From assembly GCA_963682055.1 (NCBI GenBank), contig OY821747.1, positions 24,798,126 through 24,862,125 on the forward strand: 64,000 bases of DNA, given 5' to 3'. Positions within the stretch are counted from its first letter, which is position 1. Each line of letters begins with the position of its first letter. The position numbers and the translations under genes were made by a program. The notes beneath the pieces are model-generated. The model had not been told where the DNA came from. It saw only the letters and a program-made list of their open reading frames with translations, and made no database searches. Positions 12,281 through 22,496 of the stretch are shown in pieces. This stretch comes from Primula veris (taxonomy: Eukaryota > Streptophyta > Magnoliopsida > Ericales > Primulaceae).

Positions 12281-12956
12281 TTTGTGCTGCAACCGGATTA
12301 TACATGTGACTTAATTGTATCGTTTGGCTATGCACGTTGACATATTCACGTCACAAGGTCAACTATTTACTCATCTCGATTGCCTTACTCTAATTTAGCG
12401 AATTGAAATATATGTATAAGTAATCTCACGAATAAATTTGTTTCAAAACTTTGAAGACGTGGAGTTTGGAAATCGGACGCACCTTGTAATTTCTTGGTAT
12501 ATATAGTACTAGTTAAGGTAACCAATGGAGACCTGTAAAAAAAACACTATTCAAGACGAACAATATTCTTTTACCATGTAAATTATGGGTGACGCAAATT
12601 ATATCAAAAGTCTGACTAACCTATTGATAATGTGTGAGGCATGCATGTTGAAAAATGTGGCCTTGATGGAAGAATAGCAAATTTGTTGTGAATACTTGAT
12701 GCGTTACGACTTATATATAAATCACGTAGTTTTTCAAATTGTTTCTAATTCTGGTTTTCGTCCTCATTTTCATATATAAAACATATCGTTATACATTTCA
12801 GAAAAAAAAAAAACAATACGCATATTTGTGTTCACGTCGTGTAACCGTGGAGATTTACATTAATCAAATATCGATTTGAAGCGTTTTTACAAAAAAAATG
12901 TCCAAGTTAATGTCTAAGTTGATGTACATATAACCTCTCTCTCTATATATATATAC
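12279..12956. other. Intergenic DNA, no gene seen
   Basis: AT-rich sequence with no coding signature and no repeat that I recognise. Confidence 0.5.
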
Positions 12957-13364
12957 TAGCGAACGTGTCCACGCGTTGTGTGGTGTACCCGGTGTATTTT
13001 TTTTATTTTTCAAACATTAATCATATAAACAAAAATACAACAAAATTGAAAGATATGATACTAACATGTGCTGCCACGATTCATATGGTAAAAATTTGCT
13101 CCATATTTTTAATATTTTTCTACTTTGTATTTTGTAGAGAAGAAGAGAGAAGAAAAATAACAGACTAAATCATATGATGAGTAATGGGATAAACGAATTT
13201 AATTGATGATAGTGTAGAAACGATTAATTTATGTGCAGTTACATTTTTTAAATGAAAAAAAAAACTGATTTGACTTTTTTTTGTAAATTCTGTATATAGT
13301 TGGTTATTTTTATAAATATTTGTTTCAAGAACTAACAAGTCATACTCAAATAAACTAATAGTAT
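12957..13364 (-). mobile_element. Helitron-like element, minus strand
   Basis: On the minus strand the element would end ...CGCGTGGACACGTTCGCTAG, with a CTAG terminus (the Helitron CTRR rule) preceded by a GC-rich block able to form a short hairpin. Its 5' end would be near 13364, where the minus strand reads TATACTATTAGTTTATTTGAG, similar to the 5' end of copy a. It lies head to head with the plus-strand copy that follows. No coding is present. Confidence 0.45.
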
Positions 13365-13365
13365 A

Positions 13366-13660
13366 TCATACTATTAATATAAGCAAACCCAATAAAAATT
13401 GATACTGTCCAATTTTGCATAATTTTTCCAAAAATACTCTCACTCTATTTTAATAATTATCAATATACATAATCTAATTAATTAACTATTTGTTCTCACT
13501 ATATTTTTCTAATTACGGATGTAAATTAATTAACAATTCGTTTTAACCTCCATAACTATAATAAATGATAACAAATCTGAATATTATGTTAAAAATAAAA
13601 TATATTACGAGATTTATGTCATTACGCGTCTCACACGCAATGCATGGGTAACTTTTACTA
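13366..13660 (+). mobile_element. Helitron-like element, copy b
   Basis: It begins TCATACTATTAATATAAGC and ends after ATTACGCGTCTCACACGCAA...TTTTACTA. It runs in parallel with copy a (1431-1739) and copy c (46401-46703, minus strand) through the shared TCCAATTTTGCATAATTTTTCC region and the conserved CGCGTCTCACAC block. The family is non-autonomous. Confidence 0.55.
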
Positions 13661-13681
13661 ATATATATATATATATATATA

Positions 13682-13888
13682 GGGGGAGGATCTATACACA
13701 CATAAAAAAACACATTATCTTTACACATCAATCACAACCCTCCATTTACTTATTTTTAATGGTCAAGATTAGTTTATCTAATAACAAGAATAAACACATA
13801 ATCTTGACCATTAAAAGTTAGTAAATGGAGGATTGTGATTGATGTGTAAGATAATGTGTTTTTTTTATGTGTGTATAGATTCTTTCCC
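13682..13888. mobile_element. Fold-back MITE with inverted repeats of about 90 bp
   Basis: The left arm (13682-13771) and right arm (13800-13888) are near-perfect inverted complements. Shared words include ATCTATACACACATAAAAAA, ACACATCAATCACAA, CTCCATTTACT and AATGGTCAAGATTA. Only about 28 bp separate the arms. It sits inside a TA microsatellite, so the target duplication cannot be read. The transcript would be a long hairpin. Confidence 0.85.
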
Positions 13889-14369
13889 ATATATATATAT
13901 ATATAAATATATATATATATCACGTAGACATGCCATATACAATAAAAAAAAATATATAAGAATAGCAAATGGTACATATTAATTATGTTGCTAATTTAGC
14001 AACATCCAGTTTACTTTCACCACAACATCAAAGTGTTTCTTACTGATCTCGATATTTTCGTATAGTGCCTTAAATTCCTTGGCATTGTCATATTTGGTTA
14101 AAACTCTATACCGGAACCTATTTATGTTGTAGCTCTTGAGATGCATAATTCATTTACTCCAAATAAAGTTGTAAAAATGTATGAATAATTCCACGCAAGA
14201 CAAAATCAAAATCATGATATGTTATTTAATTGCTACGATCAAACACAATGTCGAATGACTAGACCAAATATTGGATATCTAACTAGCTTATAAAACTAAT
14301 GTAGTTAATCGATTATCGATGCATGTGTTTTTATCAACTGACAATGCGAAAAACATAAGATGCAAATTG
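13889..14369. other. Intergenic DNA, no gene seen
   Basis: A second TA-rich run lies at 13890-13920, and then unremarkable AT-rich sequence continues up to the retrotransposon target site. Confidence 0.5.
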
Positions 14370-14374
14370 AGGAT

Positions 14375-14824
14375 TATTAAGTATAATACTGTGAAATTGT
14401 AAGATTCTAGATACTTGGTGTATCCAGAATAAGTGCTTTGTAAAGTAGTTGTACTAATTTGTAAATTCTGGATACTTAATGTATCCAGAATAAATGGTCT
14501 GTGAAGTTTATTGTTACTTATGAAATATGTTGGACTGATTTGTAAAGACCGATACTTGATGTATCTAATGCTGTAACAGTTTATTGTTACTTATGAAATA
14601 TGTTGGACTGATTTATAAAGAACTGGATACTTGATGTATCCAGTATAAATACTGTGTAAAGCTGTGTTTAATAAATAAGAAAATTCATTATTTCGTTTAT
14701 ATATCTCTCTCTCTATACAAGCTTATAAACAGATATATATATATGTATATGTATATACATATAAACCTAATTCATAAAACTGCTATAACTGGGTTCGATT
14801 AAACCCAGATTATTGTTTTGTACA
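14375..14824 (+). repeat. Left LTR, about 450 bp
   Basis: It begins TATTAAGTATAATACTG and ends TTGTTTTGTACA. It contains four hairpin-forming repeats of CTGGATAC-N5-GTATCCAG type (near 14405, 14466, 14548 and 14622), a duplicated TTACTTATGAAATATGTTGG block, a TATA-like TATAAATA at 14645-14652 and an AATAAATAA polyadenylation-like signal. The 3' part is a CT tract, a TA microsatellite and a small hairpin CTGGGTT-N5-AAACCCAG. Confidence 0.93.
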
Positions 14825-14836
14825 TGGTATCAGATG
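14825..14836 (+). other. Primer binding site for initiator-Met tRNA
   Basis: TGGTATCAGATG follows the left LTR without a gap and matches the start of the usual plant copia primer site TGGTATCAGAGC, complementary to the 3' end of tRNA-iMet. The tenth to twelfth bases have drifted. Confidence 0.9.
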
Positions 14837-15093
14837 TTTTTGGGGGGTCTCCGCTGCGTATTTCTACATAATAAGTCAGCTTTTATGACTGGTTTGCTTA
14901 TCTCTTCTCTTTCTCTCTAATTACACAATAGGTTGATCTTTATTCACTTCTTGATTGAATAATTGATAACTGTAATTGGTAATAATATATTGGTAATCGA
15001 TTGGTGGTATTCTTGGGTTTTCTGATTAGGGTTCTTGGTTGATTTTGGGGTTTTTCGTTTTAGACCTAATTTTCTTTTATATAAAAGTCAGAT

Positions 15094-18000
15094 ATGTCGA
15101 TTCCTTTGAATAATGATTACGAAAATCATGTTAATCCACCCATTCAACCACCTGTTGTTAGCACTATGAACCCTTATTATATAGGAACCAATGAAAACAC
15201 TAGTACTAGTCTTGTAAATCCTGTTTTAAATGGGACTAATTTTCATAATTGGAGGAGGGCAATGGAAATTGCCATTGGGGCTAAATCAAAATTAGGGTTT
15301 GTTACTGGAACTTTGGTATGTCCATCTGAGAATGATGTATGGTATGGGGCATGGGTACAATGCAATTTGATTGTTATGTCTTGGATTCTTAATTTTGTGA
15401 ATCAAGAAATAGGACAATCTATTCTTTATGTTGATAAATAATGCTGCTAGAATGTGGAGAGAGCTTAATGATAGATTTGCTCAAAGCAATGAGGTTAGAA
15501 TCTATGAAATTCATCAAGAAATACATTCTATTGTTCAGAAAGACTTAACCATTTCAGCCTATTTCACTAGGTTAGAAACTCATTGGAACACCTTGTCTGT
15601 TTTAAGTCCATTACCTAGATGCACCTGTAGAGTTACTGGGGGTTGTACTTGTAATTTTATGGCTGCCATAGTTGCTAGGGAGCATAGAATGTTCAAGATG
15701 ATTTTTCTAATGGGTTTAAATGATCAATATTCACATGTTAGGAGCCAGATCTTGCTTATGAAACCAATGCCTAGTTTAAATGACATGTATACTATGTTAA
15801 TACAAGAAGAAAAGCAAAGGAGTGTACATAGCATGGCTGTAAATCAGAATATGGTTTTGAATCAGAATATGGCTTTTGCCATTAATAGTACTGATACTTC
15901 TAACCAGAATATGTTAGGTAGTAATGCTAGTAATGTGGCTAGGTTCAAGAATGTACAGAGGGGTGTTATTAAGTGTTTTTTCTGTGGTTTTGATGGTCAT
16001 GTGAAGGATAAATGTTATAAAATTCATGGGTATCCACCAGGATGGAAAAGTAGACCAAAGTCTAATTTTAATGGTTCACAGAGGGGTTATAGTAGTAGTG
16101 TACCAAGGGCTAATGTGGATTCAATGAATCAAGAGTCAATAGGTCAGATGGGAATGAGCCAGAGGGGTGTGTATCAAGATCAGAGTGTATGTCCTTCATC
16201 TAGTTATACAGCAACTCCTTTAAATTTACCTCAGCAAGGTGTAGAAGTTAGTAACAATTTTAATGGGCAATCTCAGGGTGTATCTTGCTCAAATCTTGCT
16301 TTCACTGGTATGTCAGGTATACCAATTTCTTGCTCTTCTTTTGTCTTAAATAAAGGTTTTTTATCTCCTAATATTTGGATTATTGATAGTGGAGCTAGTG
16401 AACACATGGTTAATTCTGTTTCTTATTTTTCTAAGTCACAGAAAGTTTTTAATTCACATGTTAATTTACCTAATGGACAAACTGCTAGTATTAGTCACAT
16501 AGGAACTATAGTTTTTAATACAGGTTTAGTTCTATGCAATGTTCTTTGTGTACCTACTTTCAACTTTAACTTGGTATCTGTTAGTAAATTAACTAGGGAT
16601 TCAGGGTATAGATTAGTTTTCTCATCTAAGGCATGTTTGATTCAGGACCAGGACTCCTTGAAGATGATTGGTAGAGCAGATGAAAATGATGGCCTTTATT
16701 TTCTTAATAAGAGTGAGATTAATAATGTTGTTTCTGTGAATAGTGTTTCTAGTAGTTCAATTTCTGTAAAAGAACAAAAATTGTGGCATGATAGGATGGG
16801 TCATCCATCACAGGTTGTACTCAAAATTCTTGTAAATAGTTTGAATTTCTGTAATAAGTTTGTTTTTTCAAATAATCCTTGTGATATCTGTCATTTTGTC
16901 AAACATAAGAAAAATCCTTGTCCTATTAGCTTAACCAAAGCAATAAATGCTTTTGATTTAGTATATTGTGATTTATGGGGACCTTATTCTGTTCCTACTA
17001 TAGATGGTTATAGGTTTTTTCTTACTATTGTAGATGATTTTAGTAGGTGTACTTGGTTTTTTTTTGATGAAACAGAAGTCTGAAACTGCAATCATTATTC
17101 CTAATTTTCATAAAATGGTTTCTACCCAGTTTAATTCTAAAATAAAAATATTAAGAAGTGATAATGGTACAGAATTTAATTTAGTAAATTTTTACTTGGA
17201 TAATGGCATAATACATCAAACAAGCTGTGTAGATAGACCACAGCAAAATGGAGTAGTGGAAAGGAAACACCAACACTTATTGAATATAGCTAGAGCTTTA
17301 AGGTTTCAATCAAACATACCTATTGTTTTTTGGGGTGAATGTGTATTGACTGCTGCTTATATAATAAACAGAACTCCTTCTCTTTTATTGTCTAATAAGT
17401 CTCCTTTTGAACTTTTATATTCTAAGAAACCTGTATATTCACATTTGAAAGTTTTTGGATGTTTATGTTTTGCTAGTTCTTTGGCTAGAAACAGAAGTAA
17501 ATTTGATTCTAAAAGTAAAAAATGTGTTTTTTTAGGATATGGCACTAGTATAAAAGGATATAAATTACTGGATATCAACAGTAATGAGGTTTTTTTGTCA
17601 AAAGATGTAGTTTTTTATGAAAATGTTTTTGCTTTCTTTGATAATCAAATTAGTATGCTTGATAGTGAAAAAGATTTTCTAATGGGTATTGACTGTTCAA
17701 AGAATAGTACAAGACAAGGGTTTGATAAGGTGGTTAACATTCAAGATGAAAGACCAAAAAGGACAACAAAGGCACCTCAGTATTTAAAAGACTTTCATTG
17801 CAGTACTGGTAATATTTCTGATATTTCTTCATCTATGAACTATCTCTTATCTTCTTTTGTTTCTTATAAACATGTGTCTCCTACTTATAAATCCTTCAGT
17901 TTGAATGTTTCTTCTGTTATAGAACCTAAAACTTATAAACAAGCTTCTATTGATTCTAAATGGGTAGAAGCAATGGAAAATGAAATCAAAGCTTTAGAAG

Positions 18001-19453
18001 ATAATAAAACTTGGGTTTTAACTAAATTGCCTATTAATAAAAAACCTATAGGATGTAAGTGGGTGTACAAAATAAAACATAAATCAGATGGTACTATAGA
18101 AAGATATAAGGCTAGACTTGTAGCTAAGGGCTATACACAACAAGAAGGTATAGATTATGAGAGTACTTTTTCACCTGTAGCAAAAATGGCCACTATTAGG
18201 TGTTTTTTGGCTGTAGCAGCTTCTAAAAATTGGTTTTTAGAACAAATAGATGTCAATAATGCCTTTCTACATGGGGAATTAAATGAAGAAGTGTATATGG
18301 TGTTACCACCAGGATTTCATAAAATTGATGATTCATTTGTATGCAAGTTACAAAAGTCACTTTATGGCTTAAAACAAGCTTCTGGGCAGTGATTTTCTAA
18401 ACTAAGTAGTGCTCTTTTAGAGTTTGGTTTTGTTAAGTCTTATGCAGATCATTCTTTATTTACATTACAAAAGGGCCAGGATTTTCTTACTCTGTTAGTA
18501 TATGTGGATGATATAGTCTTAGGAAGTTCTTCTTCTATTTTGATTAATGATGTCGTTTCTTGAATGAAAAATTCAAATTGAAAGATTTAGGGCCATTAAG
18601 ATATTTTCTAGGATTATAAGTTGCAAGAAGTCACAAAGGTATTCACATTTGTCAAAGAAAGTATGCACTTGAGCTATTAGCTGATGCAGGCCAATTGGCT
18701 TCAAAACCTGTTTGTTTTCCAATGGATACTAAACAAAAACTGGTTAATGATGTAGACAGTATTATTTATGACATTAAGTCTTATAGGCGTTTAATTGGTA
18801 GACTGTTTTACTTAACAATTACAAGGCCAGATATTACTTTTTCTGTGCATACTCTAAGTTAGTTTTTGACAGCACCTACAAAAATACATTTTGATGCAGC
18901 AATAAGAATTCTAAAGTATGTCAAGATGAATCCAGCACAAGGTATTCTTTTTTCATCTTCTTCTAACTTAAAATTAAAAGCTTTTACTGATAGTGACTGG
19001 GCTGACTGTACCACTACAAGAAGGTCAGTTACAGGTATATGTATTTTTCTGGGTGAATCAATGGTTAATTGGAAAAGTAAGAAACAGAATGTGGTTTCCA
19101 GAAGTTCTTGTGAAGCTGAGTATAGGGCTTTAGCCAATACTAGATGTGAAATAGTTTGGTTTTTACAGTTGTTAAAAGATTTTGGTATTTCTCAGAATGG
19201 TGTTGTTCCTATTTTTACAGATAGTAAATCTTCTTTAGCATTAGTAGACAATCCAGTAAATCATGAAAGAACAAAGTATATTGAAATTGATTGTCATTTT
19301 ATCAAAGAAAAAATAGATGCTGGTATTGTTCATCCATTGTATGTGTCTTCTTCTAATAATTTGGCAGACCTGTTCACTAAAGCATTGGGAAATCCTATTT
19401 TCCAAGGATTGTTGGTCAAGATGGGAGTTTTATCTTTGCACTCTCCATATTGA
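15094..19453 (+). pseudogene. Copia gag-pol polyprotein, frameshifted and stopped
   Basis: The gag N-terminal domain (15094-15441; NPVLNGTNFHNWRRAM) runs into a frameshift near 15430. Then come gag with a CX2CX4HX4C zinc knuckle (CFFCGFDGHVKDKC, near 15980), protease with DSGA (16384), and the integrase zinc-binding region and catalytic core ([22 protein letters not shown]). A frameshift in a run of nine Ts near 17060 splits the core. Reverse transcriptase follows, with YVDD encoded near 18500, and then RNase H (TDSDWADC, SCEAEYRA). Further lesions are TGA at 18390, a frameshift near 18553, TAA at 18617 and TAG at 18860. Each domain is recognisable, but no complete polyprotein is encoded. Confidence 0.93.
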
Positions 19454-19461
19454 GAAGGGTA
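19452..19461 (+). other. Polypurine tract
   Basis: GAGAAGGG lies just before the right LTR and eight bases after the RNase H stop codon. It is the expected primer for plus-strand synthesis. Confidence 0.75.
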
Positions 19462-19909
19462 TATTAAGTATAATACTGTGAAATTGTAAGATTCTGGATA
19501 CTTGGTGTATCCAGAATAAGTGCTTTGTAAAGTAGTTGTACTAATTTGTAAATTCTGGATACTTAATGTATCCAGAATAAATGGTCTGTGAAGTTTATTG
19601 TTACTTATGAAATATGTTGGACTGATTTGTAAAGACTGATACTTGATGTATCTAATGCTGTAACAGTTTATTGTTACTTATGAAATATGTTTGACTGATT
19701 TGTAAAGAACTGGATACTTGATGTATCCAGTATAAATACTGTGTAAAGCTGTGTTTAATAAATAATAAAATTCATTATTTCGTTTATATCTCTCTCTATA
19801 CAAGCTTATAAACAGATATATATATATATATATGTATATACATATAAACCTAATTCATAAAACTACTATAACTGGGTTCGATTAAACCCATATATTATTG
19901 TTTTCTACT
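19462..19909 (+). repeat. Right LTR, about 448 bp
   Basis: Starts TATTAAG as the left LTR does and ends TTGTTTTCTACT, followed by the AGGAT duplication. It differs from the left copy by about nine substitutions and by the length of the CT and TA tracts. Confidence 0.93.
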
Positions 19910-19914
19910 AGGAT

Positions 19915-22384
19915 CAATCAAGCATTAAGTTTCTTTTTCCAAAGAAATTTGATACGGATAAACATATCAAATAGTAGCATACTTTTAATGCAAAACCTAG
20001 CTATTTCTCATATTAAAATTAAGAGGCTCACACGCATACAGTTGGAAAGCAATGTAGTACTAAATAAAGGGAAAAAAAGCATGGGAAAGCATTTAAGTAT
20101 GAAACTAGTAACCCCTACTTTCCACCTCTAAGCCTCTTGCTTGAATGAGCAAAAGTTGCCATAAAATAGTAAAAAGATGATTTATTAGAGTGGAGCAAAA
20201 AGTCAAGCCATAAAAGAAACAGCCCAGCCAATTTTAGAGTGGAGTATATTTGTCAACATTGGAGTCATTAACAACCACCTAAATAAGGACGCGGAAAACA
20301 AAATAGTTATTTCTAGTGGTATAGTGTTATGCTCCTATATAAGTCATAATGCACCTACAATTAGCTAGCATGAATAAATTGATTGTTAAAGTTATGATTA
20401 TCCGAAATAAACGATATAATGATCGCATGATTGATGAAAAAACACACAAAACACGCTAAAGCTTATAAAACCTTGATGGTCGGGAATTGGGAAATGACTT
20501 TTCTTTCTAATTTGGTAAATGACGATTATCGAAGCATCTTGAATATGAAGATAGTTATATATAAACCAAAGCCCTACAATAATGTGTTCAACTTTGCTCT
20601 ATGCCAAGCAGTTTTGAAGAAAAATATTCTCTGCAGACGGGCAAACGGATTTCGTTACGATTGTTATTCAACCAACCGGATGACACCCGTGTTGCCTTCT
20701 TTTACAATGCTGAAATGATATAGTAATAAGATTAACTGAATTAAATTAAAATTAGTCGTATTGTCCACTTTATACCACGATTTGGTTTCTATCTAACTTT
20801 TATTTTTATGCACTCCTGATATGCTGATATCTTCTTTCGTATTTTGTCATCACGTTGATCAAGCACTAGAATTACTTCATTCGTATTTATTTAAGTGCCA
20901 TATTTGTTGAATATATGTGAATTATAAATAATGTGTACATAAGATATTAATTTAGTATTAGGGTGATGACGGTTGACTCATGATATTTATATAAACTTTT
21001 CGACATACGTTGTTAAAATAACTCACATATATAGTTCCATTGATTTAACTCGATATGCATGATCAACTAACAATCGACAACGAATCTTATACATGTGTGT
21101 ATAAAAAATTATATATTTGTATCATTATTCATACAACTATATTACCTATGTCTCTAAATTATTGTCTCCTATAAAATTGCACAAAATATTAATGAAACTG
21201 GATAATGATGGTATTAGAGTTATAAAATGCTCACACTTTTGGTCAAATCATTTGTTATATCAAATTTTATCACATATTTTTAATACAAAGGTAAAATGTG
21301 TACTTTCATATTTAATTGTTATTGTTTTAGCAAAGTAAACAATTATTTCAGACATAAGAGACAATTTTTAAGGACGAATTTAATTACACAGTCGGAAAAA
21401 AAAGAGTTAAATAAAGTACAATATCAAATGTCAATCTGTCATCAGATTCTCTAAACTCCAAACACAGTTACATGTAGACCATAGATATAGATATGAGTGG
21501 ACGTGATGCGGTTTGTTACGGTTTGAACCTAACATATATCAAACCACGTAAAAAATAGACGGTTTGTTTTGATACGAGTTGGTGAAATTTCAAATTTGAA
21601 TCCATCCCAATCCATTTTAAACGGTTTGGGTTTACGGTTTGTTTATTTTACTTCTTAAACTTGTAAAATATGTAATGTTAACCCACAAAATAGAAAAAAT
21701 AAACACGAAAAAATAAAAATAAAAATAAAAGTCAAAAATTTGAAATTAAAAATTTATAAACCAAATTATAGTTGCATACTAGATACACGCGACTAATAGT
21801 TTGGCATAACATTTGTATTCATGTCTATTATGCCTCTATAAAAATATAGAAACGAGCAATAAAATCATAAACGCACGATATAAAATAATAAAATATCCAA
21901 ACAATTTAAAATATTGTGTAAATCAAAACCCTATGTGCTTGATCAATCATGAGATATTAATGTTAAATAGTTTATTATGTATATTTGATTATTTATATGT
22001 ATATTCAACTAATTTATACATTTATATGTATATTTAACTAATTTATATTTTTACGGTTTGACGGATTGGTCCGTGATTTGAAAATATTAACTCAAACTGG
22101 TTAATATTGTTTGTGATGCAGTTTGGTTTCACTAAAAAAAATATCCAAATAGTGACGTGATTAGTGACGGTATTTTTTGTTACGAGCTTATTATGGACGG
22201 TTTTTGTGACGGATTTGTGACAGTTTAATAAATTTACGACAAATTTGTGACAGTTTTTTAAATTAACGACGGACTTGTGACATATTGATTTACTAATTTG
22301 AAAAGTTCAACCTAAAGACTCAAGACACCTCGGCTTGGTTTGGGTTGCGTTTGGCACGTTTTGTTCCAGTTTTTTTGCCCATGC
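19915..22384. other. Intergenic DNA with possible CACTA-like debris
   Basis: I find no conserved coding. Between about 22129 and 22290 the sequence starts CACTAAAAAAAATAT and repeats GTGACGG / TTGTGACAGTTT / GACGGACTTGTGAC. This resembles the repeated subterminal motifs of CACTA transposons, but only one end is present. The rest is unremarkable up to the promoter of the methylesterase gene. Confidence 0.5.
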
Positions 22385-22397
22385 CCTATATATATAC
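22385..22397 (+). promoter_or_regulatory. TATA box of the methylesterase gene
   Basis: CTATATATATACA lies about 110 bp before the ATG. Downstream, a CT-repeat leader (22462-22486) typical of plant 5' UTRs precedes GCAACAATGG, a good plant start context. Confidence 0.5.
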
Positions 22398-22496
22398 AAA
22401 CAAGTATGAACTATACACACAACAACTTCACGGAAAAAAGTAGAAACACAATCGTGTGCACCCCCCCTCTCTCTCTCTCTCTCTCTACATGCAACA

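Larger units (their letters stand above)
14375..19909 (+). mobile_element. Ty1-copia LTR retrotransposon, complete but coding-dead
   Basis: This is a 5.5-kb element flanked by AGGAT at 14370-14374 and 19910-19914. It has LTRs of about 450 bp, an initiator-tRNA primer site directly after the left LTR, and a purine tract directly before the right LTR. Its domains run gag, protease, integrase, reverse transcriptase, RNase H, and this order with integrase before reverse transcriptase defines Ty1-copia. The reading frame is broken at least six times, so it cannot move by itself. By eye the LTRs differ at about nine aligned bases plus small indels in simple repeats, roughly 2 percent, which suggests insertion in the last one to two million years under usual plant rates. 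Confidence 0.95.

Noticed and set aside
14789..14808. tRNA T-arm-like hairpin GGGTTCGATTAAACCC in the LTR
   Set aside because: No acceptor, D or anticodon arm surrounds it, and it occurs in both LTRs, so it is an LTR hairpin and not a tRNA gene.
18860..19453. Separate RNase H gene
   Set aside because: It is the 3' part of the copia polyprotein, isolated only by a stop codon at 18860.
14375..19909. CRISPR-like spaced repeats (four palindromes in each LTR)
   Set aside because: Spacing is irregular, the host is a plant and the repeats lie within an LTR; no array exists.
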